A stretch of DNA of 64,000 nt from Topomyia yanbarensis (taxonomy: Eukaryota; Arthropoda; Insecta; Diptera; Culicidae): NCBI RefSeq assembly GCF_030247195.1, contig NC_080672.1, positions 32,185,906-32,249,905 on the forward strand. The letters run 5' to 3'. Positions 10,530-22,798 of the stretch are shown in pieces. Each line of letters begins with the position of its first letter. Positions within the stretch are counted from its first letter, which is position 1. The translations under genes were made by a program, and so were the position numbers. The notes below the pieces were generated by a model, which had not been told where the DNA came from, made no database searches, and saw nothing but the letters and a program-made list of their open reading frames with translations.

Positions 10530-10760
10530 CGGTCGATTCCACTTCTCGAGCCATGCGATTTGGGCTCGTCGAAAGCGCGTTTTGTGCTTGTTGTGAGGGT
10601 TTTCATGATATCAAACAGGTTGATTGGTTGTGCGTCGAGTAGTGGCGTTCCAAACCTCTGTTAAACGCACCCCGGGCTGATGTGCTGGCTATCAGTGATC
10701 TCTCCTGTATGGTCACTACCGCTAACGAACAAATCCCTCTTTCCTGTATCCCTGTGACGT
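10530..10760 (+). pseudogene. C-terminal fragment of an RNase H-bearing non-LTR retrotransposon ORF2
   Basis: The plus strand reads FGLVESAFCACCEGFHDIKQ then VDWLC, a stop, and LLNAPRADVLAISDLSC. It parallels the ORF2 C terminus of the element at 42300-48117 (LGLAESSLCACGEGYYDIEH then VVCVC). This is the C-terminal Cys/His finger region. The upstream stretch 10301-10529 has no convincing similarity. Confidence 0.5.
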
Positions 10761-11975
10761 CACTGTGTTAAGGCGAGGTACTCGCTCAAATTTTCCAAAA
10801 ATTTAATTTTTTTTCTTTACACCTTTTGAAAGGTACAGGTGTCCACTATATTGTGGAAAATGGCCGTCGTGGGACGCTCTCGGCTTGAGAGGCGCGCCTC
10901 AGGAAACTGGACCAGGGCATCAGCTATGTGATTTGCAACATCGTCACTATTTTCGAGATGGACGAAGGAATGTTATACAGATCTGGCATCGCAGACTAAT
11001 CGAGTTATCAAACAACCACAAAAAAGGAGAAAAACGAAAAATTTTGGTCAAAATTGTTAAAATCACATTTTAGTTTTGGAATTGCCAGTTTTATTTTATT
11101 TTTATTTTTTGATTTTTATACACGTTAACTCAAATTAGTATTTATAAATCACTAAACCATTTGAAGCTTCCAACTATTTCAATTCATTCGAGAAAATCTC
11201 TTTCGAACAATTCGTGGAATTAACTGGACTATTGCTTTTATAGTATACATGGTAAAGTGAAAAAAGTCTTTTCCAACAAAAATAGAAGTAATCACAGTAG
11301 CAAATCGTTTCAAAAAAGCATCTTCAAATACGAAAACAGCTACTTACACAATATAATTTATACCCGACGCAAAGCTGACAAACTCCATTTCACAATATTA
11401 CCCAAATGAGTTTCCAAACAAATCAGCTCGACAATGACCATTTGCCGTTCTCCAGCGTGCAACAACGTACCGAAAGCAATTCCCATTGCCAGCTAGCTGG
11501 TGCTGCTGCTGCTGCTGCTGGTGTTGCACAAAACCACTGTACAATTCTACAATGTAAGCAGTCCCCTTTCGGAACCGGTAATACTTTGCAGAGATGAAAA
11601 TTTAATTTTTCTCATTTCAGCATTTCATCGTAGTTTCGCTATTACTTCGCTACTGCGCGACTGCAGTAACAAAGAAACCCTACCCCTGGTACGCGGATTC
11701 TACAGCTCACTGGACAGCGGATGGATGCTGGTGCCACGTGCAGTCTCTGTTATCTTTCATCATTATCTTAATCTACGCCATCGTCGCTACCATCAAAAGC
11801 ACTCGGCACTACTGAATGGTTGCTAGCGTCAAGCTATACGAAATAATCACAATTGTTTTCCACTACGAAAGGAGTTTATTTTCGTGATGTGCAGGGTCAA
11901 TCTTTCGTCAGATTGTTCCTTGTTCTGCCTGCTGATACTGATAATAGTAATGACAAGCATTTGACGTAGACTTAC
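10761..11975. other. Non-coding; intron or flank of the Ig gene, with a (CTG)n tract
   Basis: Between the last visible exon (ending 11976 on the minus strand) and the stack. Contains (CTG)n at about 11497-11520 and otherwise unremarkable AT-rich sequence. I looked for the next Ig exon (second Ig cysteine, C-x-A-x-N type) on the minus strand and did not find it. Confidence 0.5.
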
Positions 11976-12097
11976 CTGTAGTTGCCGAAATCGGACTGCT
12001 GGAAGTTGCGAATGTTCAATGTGTACTTGTCCCCCTTGGAGTACATGGCCCGGCGATCGGTGGGATCCAGCAGGAAGGAGTTCTGGTACCACAGCAT
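11976..12097 (-). CDS. Exon of Ig-superfamily cell-adhesion protein (middle of an Ig domain; klingon/IgLON-like)
   Basis: A 122-bp exon on the minus strand, with acceptor ttgttgCAG before 12097 and donor GTAAG at 11975-11971. It encodes MLWYQNSFLLDP, TDRRAMYSKGDKYTLNIRNF and QQSDFGNY. The Trp is the invariant core Trp of an Ig fold, and the YTLNIRNF..SDFGNY stretch is the E-strand to F-strand L-x-I-x-x-(8)-D-x-G-x-Y signature. It starts in phase 0, matching the end of the exon at 26016, and ends in phase 2 (AG), so the next codon would give Ser before the second Ig cysteine. GC-rich and clean compared with its surroundings. Known role of the family: membrane-anchored homophilic adhesion in the nervous system. 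My memory of Drosophila klingon fits well, but other IgLON relatives are possible. Confidence 0.85.
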
Positions 12098-13749
12098 CTG
12101 CAACAACATGTCCAGGGAGAATGAATGCTTGATTAGTATCATTAATCTGAAGAAAAGTCGTGGTGTGGCCGGTTGCTTTCCCAATGCGACACCAAAAGGA
12201 ATATTAATTTTAATCGTCCTCATTCAACTTCTTGCTGCTAATGGAATTCAACTCTTGTGTCTGTCTGCTTCTGGGAGCCGTCCGCAGTGCACACAACGGG
12301 GGGATAATTTTAATAACTATTCCATTACATTCTCGAAAGCGAGGGATGACAAAATCACACTTTTCACAGTCCTTAGCTGAGGTGGAATCTCACGAGAGAG
12401 AGAGAGTAGTGGAAAAAGGGAAATTAAGCAAAAATGCACGAACAAGGAGAGCAGAAAAAAGTCTAATCCAATGTGGGGTTCAGCTGCACTGAAGTTTTAA
12501 TTAATACGCGAAAGTTCGGAAAGTGTGGGAAACTGCGTCGAAATGAGACACTAACTCGGGACAGTGATGTAGCTGAATGCTGCTGGGAATCACAAAAAAA
12601 AGTAGTTCTCATGGAACTGGACTACTGAGTTTTATCGGAGATTCGTTTCATGGTGAACATTTGGTTCGTTCAAAATTAAGGAATATTTCACCACTGTGTT
12701 CAACAGATCCAGTTTTTGCTGTATGTATCCTTTAAAAACACTAGATCACTACAGCAGGAAAAAAGCAAGGATTTTTTTCAAGTGTATTAAAATATACGTA
12801 ATACAACGACAACTAAATTGATTTTGAACACTGATTCTATGGTTACCTTTTTCTTCTCCGGGTTGTATCCAAAAGATACTCTTTCAACTCTACCGCTCTA
12901 TTTTCCTACCATCCGATAGTGCATGTTTATTTCACCTGCTGCCTAATTATTTCCCAGTGCACAACCGAGTAAGCATTTAGTTGGGCGCAAATTCCATGGT
13001 ACCCGGATCAACTTTCAACCACACGCTTAAAACTGAGTGGTTTGTTTGGCGGGATGCACTCCAAACTCCCGAAATGTTAGAAATGAGTGAACCTCCGGGA
13101 GTAGGTACTGTTTCACTGTACCGCCACTTGCACAAAGAAGAAAGGGAGGGAAAGAGCGAACAGTTGCCCCTATTCATGCCCGGCTCACACATCTGGTAGT
13201 ACTTTAGAGAGCTGGGAAACTATTTGCCCCCTTTTCATCCTTCCACTCAAACAAAAAAAAAAGAGGCGAACAACAAGGACCAAGTTTTTAATTAATGTAT
13301 GACACAGAATAACACGAAGTGAGGAAGTTATTATTTGAACATTTTTCGAAAGTTTATCGTGCTTCTATACTGCACGGCAATTTTAGCTCTTCTCCTGGGT
13401 GGGCCGCATTTTATGCGGGTTGATGTGGTGGGGATGTTCACAATTCAAAAGAGAATATTTACAAAGTTTTCTGGAAGATTAATTCTTGAAGAAAATTAAT
13501 CGGTTCTACTCAAATGTTCATATTGAAAAAGTGTCATTCAAAGCAAGTTCGGGAATTGCTCATTAATACTAAAAGTTGATCTTAGAGCAAAGTCCTTATA
13601 TGGGAAGGTCCTAGCTTGCGTCAAAACGAAAACTGCCTCTGTGATAGTATGTGTGACGGTTTCTAAGGGCGAATGGTAGCGTCTACGTCATCAATACCAC
13701 ATTTTATAGGCTGTCTCTGTTCACTACCACTAACAGTTTTGACACATGC
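12098..13749. other. Intron sequence of the Ig gene
   Basis: First part of a 13,918-bp intron (12098-26015, minus-strand gene). No repeats or frames that I can support in this stretch. Confidence 0.6.
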
Positions 13750-14131
13750 TACACAGAAAAAAATATTTTGTAATTTTAAGTTTATTTTCATGTACATATT
13801 TGGAGCATGAATATAAATGAAAAATTAATTTCCACCGCAAATACACACGACTTGTCGTGCTTTCTTCAACGAATTTTATTATAATTTTACACGTGGATTG
13901 AAAATTACAGTTACTTTAAACGGAAATGCACTTCAATGTGTTTTTACTCGAATACTGCTGTAAAATGAATGACATGTAATATTACACGAATGAAAGTGTA
14001 AAATTGTATGCTGTTTGATGCCTCAATTGATTTTAACGTATTTTTCAATCAAATTTTTGATTCAATCTTTGTATGTTTAAATTCGTATTGATTTACATGT
14101 CATTTAAATTTCATTATTTTTTTGGTGTGTA
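13750..14131. mobile_element. Short MITE with TACACA termini
   Basis: The left end TACACAGAAAAAAATATTT and the inverted right end TACACACCAAAAAAATAAT match over most of 19 bp. About 382 bp, AT-rich, no coding capacity. The target duplication is unclear. Confidence 0.5.
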
Positions 14132-14765
14132 GGACCTTGTTTAGAGGGAATTTGATCTTAGAGAATATAAAGAATTTCATATCATACACGTTTGCTATTA
14201 GCTACAAACATCAGACGTTTCACTTGCTTTGGGAAGTAGTGTTCCTCAAGTAAGAGTTTGAAAGAGAGAAGATCAAATGATTTGGGAACCAATCCTGACA
14301 AAACATTTTACTGAAAGAAAACTGAAAATGGTTGAAAATTATTAATTTTATCGTTTCTAGTTTTATTTATTGATCTCGACAATGCAAATATTTTAATAAT
14401 CAATAGGATAAAAGGTCACGTGGTTATTTGGGTTTTTTTTTTTCAATTTTACAATTAGTTCACTAATTCCACAATACTTGCTACTCAAACAATTAATTCA
14501 TTTTTTGGGTTTTGACGTAAGTACCAATACCTCATTTAAAACTTTTTTGGTGGTATTCTATGGAAACGAAATGGTGAGTTAAACAAAAGTAATTAGGTGA
14601 TACAATCACCCCATAGGCAGGATTCAAACCTGCAACCCATAGGACTCTAGTCCAATTCAAAAATGTTTATACTATTCATGGGCTATGATGACTTCCTAGG
14701 AAGATGATTATCGCATTGGCGACAGTGATTTTACCACTGTCACTCACAACCGCAACTGCATCCAA
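14132..14765. other. Intron sequence, nothing recognised
   Basis: AT-rich, no supported feature. Confidence 0.5.
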
Positions 14766-15012
14766 GGGACCATTCATAAATTACGTAACGCAAAAATTGC
14801 CCAAAATTGACTCTCCCCTCCCTCCATGTAACAAATCGTCACAAATTTCTCCATCCCCTCCTTTTCTATTACGTAACAAACTCCTAGAAAAAAAATTTAC
14901 TCGGTGAAAACATGTTACGTAACGATCTAGTTCACTGCCCCTCCCCCCTATGTCACAACTTGTCGTACCCCCTCCCCCCGCTCAAAGCGTTACGTAATTT
15001 ATGAACGGTCCC
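14766..15012. mobile_element. MITE with TIR GGGACC(A/G)TTCATAAATTACG
   Basis: The left end (14766-14791) and right end (14987-15012) are inverted repeats of about 26 bp with one mismatch, reading GGGACCATTCATAAATTACG then TAACGC. The interior has runs of C and T such as ccctccctcc. A flanking CAA on both sides may be a 3-bp duplication. A diverged relative, itself interrupted, lies at 24922-25400. Confidence 0.75.
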
Positions 15013-15380
15013 CAAATAGATCAAATCTGCTGGGTGCGATAGACAGGTTGTTCTCTGGAAACGACGAAAAAGACCGCACCTTACAGATACCTAGAGAGTA
15101 GACTGCACAACTCAAAGGACTGGCGCCGAAAAAAACGACCCAAGTAACAATTCTTGTTTTATAGTACAAGTCCACTTTAAGTTTTAAGAAGGGCTTGAAG
15201 AGTGCCATAAAACCTCCAATGTTACTAAGGGGAAGAATGATAGCAAAGATTCGGTGGTTAATTGTTTTCGTCCGCATGGCTACCTTTAAAAATAAACCGC
15301 CTTGGTGATGCAACCATTTTTTCCGATCTCATTTTATTGCAAATAACTAAATAGTATTTATTTTATTATATTCATTATAT
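15013..15380. other. Intron sequence between the MITE and the TTATA array
   Basis: No feature supported. The minus-strand frame at 14999-15313 does not resemble a protein family. Confidence 0.45.
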
Positions 15381-15584
15381 TTTATTATATTATATTATAC
15401 TATATTATATTATATTATATTATATTATATTATATTATATTATATTATATTATATTATATTATATTATATTATATTATATTATATTATATTATATTATAT
15501 TATATTATATTATATTATATTATATTATATTATATTATATTATATTATATTATATTATATTATATTATATTATATTATATTATA
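15381..15584. repeat. (TTATA)n pentanucleotide array, left part
   Basis: About 40 units of TTATA with slight irregularity at the left edge. Continues after the insertion as 17159-17421. Confidence 0.95.
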
Positions 15585-17158
15585 CAAGGTGTTTGGTTCA
15601 TGAGTAAGAATCTCTCGAGGGTGATTTACTGTCATAATTGGAGCAAAAAATCTACACATACCATCAAATCTCAACCGTTACAGAGTTATTGAGCTTTTTG
15701 TGTAAAAAATTGGTTTATCTTAAAACACCTCTAACTCAAAAAGTATACCTCGTATTTTAAATCTTTTAGAGCCATTGGAAAGGTGAGAAAATTTTCTATT
15801 GAATATTGTTCTCATATCTCTCAGATAATTAGTTTAAGTTATCTTTTAGTTGTAAAGTATTTAAAAGTTAGTGTTTTTGATGAGGTTTTTGTAAATTTTC
15901 TCAAAATAATGAATTATGATTATAGCAATATCTATTATCCAAAAGTTGGGTTTGAGGACGATTCATAATTTGTTCTTCAAAATAATATTCCTATCTCTTC
16001 TCGTTTCCTTGTAATTTGACTTCTAAACTTTTTTTTTAATTGACTTGCAAGGTCTTAAAAGACTCTAATTTAAAAAATATGCTTTATATCGCTATTATCA
16101 GGGCTTCATTGGAAAGCTGAGAAATTTCCTTTCGATGTATGTACAGATATCTTTTAGTTAAGTGTACTACATGACTTTTTACTAGTAAAATAACTCAAAA
16201 TTTGCGTTTTTGGTGATTTTTGTAATTATTCTAATTATTAATCAACTGAATTTATCGTCACTATTGTTCATTTGGTGCCCCTTGATATTATCTACAACTT
16301 GTTATTTGACACTTTATCCCTGTCGCTTTTCATTTCGCTGCAATTTAATTGTTAACACAGCATAGCCCCATCACAAATACAGTGGGTTCGAAATTGTTGT
16401 TTTTGCATATGAAACGAGAAGATAAAAATGATTTTGCTTCGAAACTAAAAGAGATAATTGAATCGAGTCAAAGGAAGAATTGTAGAACTTGCTGAGATGC
16501 ATTAATTCCATGATAATAATAGTGAAGTTTATTATTTACTATTTTAAGAAAATAACAAAATGCAAATAATTTCACTAACTTTAAACTAATTAACTTCTAA
16601 AAGAATACTAAATTCACTTAACTCTAAGGTATTAATACATTTTTCTCTGCAAATAAAATGCTTTCGAATAAAAATAAGAAAAGGTGCAATAAGTGCCATA
16701 CATTTTCAATAGTTCAATAACCCAAACACATGAAAACAAGACAAGATAAGTGTATCATGCCAAAGAACAAATTATACAACTGTTCAAGACTAACAATTTG
16801 AATTATTAAAATAGTGATGTTAACTATTAAGATTTTCGCTAAGTGAACGAAAAATCGATCAAAATTGTTAAATTTTAAATAAATTACTGTGAAAAGTTTA
16901 CTTAACCTCATTAGCTAAAACATTTGAGGACATTTTTCAGTGGAAAATTTACTCACCTATCCAATGGATCTAAAAGATTTGAAATACAAAGTATATTTTT
17001 TGAGTTAGAGCTATTTTAAGACAATTAAGTTTTTAACACAAAAAGTTCAATAACTTAGTAACGATTGAGATTTCATGGTATGTGTAGAACGATTTTTTCT
17101 CCAAATATGACAGTCAATCATCTCTCGAGAGGTTTTTAACCATGAACCAAACACCCTG
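15585..17158. mobile_element. Fold-back element (long TIRs) inserted at TA inside the TTATA array
   Basis: The ends are CAAGGTGTTTGGTTCATG at the left and, inverted, CAGGGTGTTTGGTTCATGG at the right, flanked by TA on both sides. Similarity of the two ends extends about 220 bp inwards (15585-15800 versus 16935-17158), sharing CTCTCGAG and the reverse complement of CAATAACTTAGTAACG in diverged form. The interior is AT-rich without a transposase. TA target and CAGGG-type ends fit a Tc1/mariner-related non-autonomous element. Confidence 0.75.
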
Positions 17159-17421
17159 TATTATATTATATTATATTATATTATATTATATTATATTATA
17201 TTATATTATATTATATTATATTATATTATATTATATTATATTATATTATATTATATTATATTATATTATATTATATTATATTATATTATATTATATTATA
17301 TTATATTATATTATATTATATTATATTATATTATATTATATTATATTATATTATATTATATTATATTATATTATATTATATTATATTATATTATATTATA
17401 TTATATTATATTATATTATAT
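17159..17421. repeat. (TTATA)n pentanucleotide array, right part
   Basis: About 52 perfect TTATA units. The long plus-strand reading frame of Tyr/Ile/Leu repeats over it is a by-product of period 5. Confidence 0.95.
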
Positions 17422-17520
17422 TTATCGAGCTAACTTTTCTTTGTGGGGAACAGACTAATTTCTTTGTTTGTTTAGTGTTTATTTGACCAACTATGTAACT
17501 AATCCACTGTGCATTTAGTG

Positions 17521-18311
17521 CACTGATAATATAAATTCGTAAATATAATAAAATTGATCATGCAATGTACGAGTTCATTCGTCGTTTTCTGCAACGAAGT
17601 ATTTTCGTGCATTGTAAATAGTTTCAATCATTTCATGAACAATGATGGCCGCATGGTGAAGGAAAGCTTTCGTAAATTTTGCAAATTTAGTGCACACTGC
17701 ACGAATGTTATCGTTGATAACAACATTGTTTTTCATGAATGAAATGAAATATTTCGTTTACTTTAATAAACGTTTGTGTATAATATGAACAATTTCGTTG
17801 GTCGCACGAATTCATTTCGTTCATCTAAGAGAAGTTTTCGTATTTAATAGCATATTATTTTGACATTCCTTCTGCAGAGAAAAACTCAAATTTATTCGAA
17901 AGAGGTTCAGAAAATCCCCCTGAAACCGGCGGACAAGGATACGGTTACTAAACAGTCAGGCTGAGACCGTCGTGATGAGTAACAATTATCTGACGTAGAG
18001 CAACAAGAACTCCATATTCTAGCTCTATTGAAGCTCTTTTGACGTTGACGGTTTGACAAATGGTGCTCTTAAATATTATAAAGGCTTATTCGTATGTAGC
18101 AGCGAACAATTCGTTTGCCTAATGAAGCCGTTTCGCAATAAGCCCACGAGAGTCGTATCGTGAATTTCGCAAAAAAAAATCGTAATAAAAAATTAAAGTG
18201 TTTCAATAGAGCTACGAACGATTCATCATATGTACGAAAGATTCGCATATTTTAGGAAAATTGTCTGTACGAAAATTATTCCTAGCGATTTACGAATATA
18301 TTTTATCAGTG
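17521..18311. mobile_element. MITE with CACTGATAA termini
   Basis: The left end CACTGATAATATAAATTCGT matches the inverted right end CACTGATAAAATATATTCGT with two or three differences over 24 bp. About 790 bp, no coding frame of note; many internal TTTCGT/ACGAA motifs, including gaatgaaatgaaatatttcg. Target duplication not clear (tagtg versus tgtgc). Confidence 0.6.
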
Positions 18312-19350
18312 TGTGCGCAGGAAATACGCATGTTCTTTTCTAAGTGAAATAATGACTGTTTAATCATTTATGAGGATTGAGAATTGACAATACGTGAGAA
18401 GAATCGAAAACCAGTTACCAATTTGCGGCAGTTATATCAGCACGAAGAATAAATTGTCATATATACATATTCACACTTAATTTGGCCTCGGTCACCAGAG
18501 CCACAGCCATGATCTTCTGGCGCCCTTGGCGGAGTCTCTGTTTTGCGCCCCTTTGGTCTTCACTTTGGCTTTGTTTTTCATTTCGACCTTCAAAAAATAA
18601 TTTGTGTACATGAAAATGGCACATCTGCTTCCTACTCAATTTCACGTAAATTCCAGCCACAAATCTTTTACTGTATATTTATTAAATCAGTTGACGCTAG
18701 GTGTTTGAAGGCGGCGGAGGGAGCATCTATTCAGAAGACTGTATATTTGGATGTCCAATGGCATTTATGGGGAACAGGTGACCATCGAATTTGATAACTG
18801 GAAGCACCTCAACAGCATTAACACCTCGAAAAAATCTTTCGCGAAACTTTAGCTCAATCGAAAACGATTATGGGGTTGAGCAAAACGGCCAAAGTGCAAA
18901 ATATTTTCAAAATACGTGAAAAAACTTTTGAGGACCCTTAGAATATTCCGAAATTTTATTCGAATGCTAAAAGGTTTAGGATATAACGAAACGTGCCATC
19001 CTGAAATATTTTTTAAAGATAGCCTTTACGGAACTGGAAAAATTCTGGGTTTGAGTTGATACTGGGATTTGAAAAAGATGTTTTTATATTATTTTCTAGA
19101 CCAAATATCTTGGAAATGCATGAAACAACAGATCTTGTATCTTCTCACAAAAATTGTTTTGGAAAAAGTTGCCTCTATGGTACTATGATTTTTTGAGCTG
19201 AGATTTTCATATGAAAAATTAAAAATACTGTTCTTTTTTAATTGACACCAGATTTCGATATCTCATGAATTTCTAAAATATTTGGCGCTCAAAAAAAAAA
19301 TTAAAGCTTCATTTCTAAACTTAAGTCGCATCTCAATTAATTTTTTTTTT
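18312..19350. other. Intron sequence with a small duplicated block
   Basis: The segment 18557-18610 (actttggctttg, tttcgaccttcaaa, ttgtgtac) has a diverged direct copy at 23288-23343. Otherwise no supported feature. Confidence 0.4.
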
Positions 19351-20172
19351 CGAACCCAGATCGTCGCTGTTGTGCTATCTTATGACAAGAGCCATTTAGC
19401 ACATTTCGAGAAAAACAATTTTTAAAGTTTGAGATTGAATATCAAATTAAATAAATATATAAATATAAATAATTCAAAGAACACAATTGATGCTTCTACC
19501 AATTCGGTATTAATCTCTCAAATATTACGAAGATCCGTTGACTATGTTGCGAGTTTTTACTATAAATGTAAACAAAATTCGCACTCACACGTGTCGCACG
19601 TGTCTTGATGACAAAATTTGTATGGCGTGTCATAATAGTGCATGGAAAATTTTCCATAGAAAAAAATCATCAATTATTAACTTTTTTTTTCATATCTTTG
19701 GTTTCATTTGGTCTATAGACAATAGGTAAGATGCATTTTGAAGGAAATGAGTCAGGGAATCTAAAAAAATAGTTATTTTTGGTTACAGTGTTTCCAAATA
19801 TGCTATTTCAATTTTAAAACTTAAATTGCGTTTTTCTCACTATTCGTGTATTTTTGTTTTAAAACGATTATGCCATTGCGTTCCTCAAATAGTTTTACAC
19901 ATAAAAACATCTTATACATCAAGATAACTTGAGCCAATCCCCAGGCGCGGTCATTCGAAGCAAAAATTATAAAATTTCGCAGCACGTTTTTCGCTATCAA
20001 GCCGAATGTCAAAATTCTGAAAACGCCACTTTGTAGAGATTTTTTAGACAAGTGATGTGCATATCTAACTCAGTTTACCCAAAAATTGCGTTTGTCATAA
20101 GATAGCACAACAGCGACGAGGGGAGCTTCGTACAAGGCAATCGATTTACCAACTACGCTATGCCCGCCCCCT
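19351..20172 (-). repeat. tRNA-derived SINE split by a TIR element
   Basis: At 19351-19360 the sequence cgaacccaga matches the inverted B box of the local SINE family. The rest of the head, ggggagcttcgtacaaggca then atcgatttaccaactacgc, resumes at 20120-20172 after the insertion. The family body left of 19351 is not recognisable. Confidence 0.55.
19361..20119. mobile_element. 759-bp TIR element inside the SINE head
   Basis: A perfect 26-bp terminal inverted repeat: the left copy 19361-19386 starts TCGTCGCTGTTGTGCTATCT, the right copy is 20094-20119. The interior is AT-rich and encodes nothing recognisable. It interrupts the tRNA-like head of a SINE between its B and A boxes. No clear target duplication. 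Confidence 0.75.
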
Positions 20173-20472
20173 AGGTGCCAATACTTTTGAAGTGTATCCG
20201 GTTTGAAAATTCAAGATAACTATAATTATTGGCGCTCTACCGTATCTCAATTATACTAAATAGACAATTTTAGGAACTTCAAACTGATTGGCCATTAATC
20301 CAATGATTACGGTGCACATCATAAGATTTGAATTAACAGTCCAAGGGTATTCCTATTATATTCCAGAAAGGACCCACCCATCTTTTTACACAAGCAAGTG
20401 AAACAGAGATGCTTTTAAGATCCATTGCTGATTTAGTTTTTCACATATTGCTCCAGTTTCTAATAAAATGGA
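20173..20472. other. Intron sequence, nothing recognised
   Basis: No supported feature in this 300-bp stretch. Confidence 0.4.
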
Positions 20473-22375
20473 TTGCAGCCGAGGAATTCCACGAAGATCC
20501 GTCCGAAAATCTTTAAAATCGTGATTCCAATGAAACTTTACACGTTTCACCGTCATGCAAGACTAAATATTTTCCACAGGTAATAAGATTATTTTGACTC
20601 AAGAGCAACTTTTCAAAAGGGCGTAAACGTTTCTACGTGTATGAATTTCAAAAATTTTCGTTCGATTACTGTATTTTATACAGCAAAACTATCTGAGAAC
20701 GAGTTGCAGGGAATAAATACTTCTGTCTGAAAAAAATATACACTGAAAAAAATGTTGTGTCATTTTTCAAAAAAACAAAAAATTATGATAAAAATTTAAA
20801 TTGCGAAAAAACCCATTTTTTAAATTTTTTATATTTTGTTGCCAAAAACATAAAGAGAAAAGAAACATTTTGAATGTGATTGCATGATGGAGAAAAAATC
20901 GGTAAGAAAGTTTTCCTAACAATAACTTCGTACATGTTTTTAAATTTCATACTAATAGACATACAAAATTGTAATTCTATTACAGAATATAATTCTAAGC
21001 ACCATTTAAAATCAAAATGCATTTAACAAAAATCTTCCAAAATGCGATAGTTTTCGAGATATTTGAAATTTTGCTCCTTCAAAAACAATTAATTCGTGTA
21101 ATTATGCTCTTTTTAAAAGTTATTCGCGTTACCCCATCAAAAAATGTCAAAAATTTAATGTTTATCGTTTTAAAGACGTAAAAGCAACCTTTTTAGTGTA
21201 TTTGGATCCTGGAGAAGCTTTCAATAAAAAAAGTTTTTCCAACAACAACTTTTAACATTTTTTTATAATTCTTACTATTTGCAGTCAAAAATACAATTTT
21301 CTTTTTGAATATGATTCTAAACGTCATTTTAAATCGAAATGCTCTTAACAAAATTTTTCTAAAATGTAGTAGTTCTCGAGATATTTTAACTTTTGTTTTA
21401 GCAACACAATTATTTTGTTTTATTACGACCTTTTCATAAGTTAGTCGCGTTTATCCATCAACAATAATAGGTTTTTCAAAAGACCCGTAAACTTTCCTGC
21501 AACTTTCTCTTTGACATCAAGGCGATATTGTGAAACATTTTAAAGTTACATGAAAACAACCAACATATGATTCAGCTATATAGTTTAATCAACAGACCCT
21601 ATGGTTGAAATATATTTTGGTTGCTTTCATGTAACTTTCAAATAGTTTACAATATCGCCTTGATGTCAAAAAGAAAGTTGCACGAAAGTTTACGGGCCTT
21701 TTGAAAAACCTATTATTGTTGATGGATAAACGCGACTAACTTATGAAAAGGTCGTAATAAAACAAAGTAATTGCGTTGTTAAAACAAAAGTTAAAACATC
21801 TCGAGAACTACTACATTTTAGAAAATTTTTGTTAAGAGCATTTCGATTTAAAATGGCGTTTAGAATCATATTCAAAAAGAAAATTGTATTTTTGACTGCA
21901 AATAGTAAGAATTATAAAAAAATGTCAAAAGTTATTGTTAGGAAAACTTTTTACCGATTTTTTATCCATCATGCAATCACATTCAAAATGTTTCTTTTCT
22001 CTTTAAGTTTTTGGTAACAAAATATAAAAAGTTTAAAAAATTTAAATTTTTATCATAAATTTTTGTTTTTTTGAAAAATGACACAACATTTTTTTCAGTG
22101 TATTTTTTTTTCAGACAGAAGTATTCATTCCCTGTAATTTGTTCTCAGAAAGTTTTGCTGTATAAAATACAGTAATCGAACAAATTTTTTTTTTAAAGTC
22201 ATGCACGTAGAAACGTTTACGCCCTTTTGAAAAATTGCTCTTGTATCAAAATATTTCAATTGCCAGAGAATATCATGGAGATTAATACAGCGAACACACC
22301 TGCAAAGTTTCATTCGAATTGACGATGGTCATATTTTGCGGTCGGCCGGTTTCTCATGGAATCCCTCAGCCAGCC
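20473..22375. repeat. 1.9-kb imperfect inverted repeat (fold-back element)
   Basis: The left arm (20473-21562) and right arm (21619-22375) are inverted copies around a loop of about 56 bp. Shared landmarks: gggcgtaaacgtttctacgt (left) with its complement at about 22209, the cagcaaaact block, the tgacacaacattttt block, and the gcgactaac...cgaccttttc block near the loop. The left arm is about 330 bp longer because a unit ending in the tctcgagat block is present twice (about 20900-21200 and 21205-21490). No coding capacity. Probably a large MITE or fold-back transposon. Confidence 0.8.
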
Positions 22376-22795
22376 CTATATCTTGTGAAGATAGATGACC
22401 ACATTATTCCTTTACTATAAAATTCAAACTTGTCTTTCAAATTATATCCCCCATTATTTCTGTGTCTTCCTTCATATTTTCCAGTTTTGCGTCTGGCTCT
22501 AGGCCTGTTCATAAATAAACTCTCCTGAAATGACCAACATGACCCTAAAATGGATGTCCAACAAAAATCGTCATCAAAGACTCCGAGTTTCCATTTAAAA
22601 TCGAACACATTGAACCGGGTTCGACCATATCTTACCTTCTTTCGGATCAAAGGTAGTTCACTAAGTATTCTAATATTACGCAAGACACAGAAATATTCAG
22701 CTGTGCCTCGAAAGTTCGCCTAGGTAAGCTCAGAATTGTGATATTTTGTCTAAAGCAAACAAATGACGTTACTGGCGACAAGACTTTTAAAAAGA
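22376..22795. other. Intron sequence, nothing recognised
   Basis: The minus-strand frame at 22366-22683 matches no family I know. Confidence 0.4.
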
Positions 22796-22798
22796 ACT

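Noticed and set aside
11406..11826. Possible exon around the (CTG)n tract
   Set aside because: Ala- or Leu-rich reading comes from the triplet repeat; no splice signals in phase with the Ig gene and wrong strand.
17142..17486. Open frame of Tyr-Tyr-Ile-Ile-Leu repeats
   Set aside because: Product of the (TTATA)n array.
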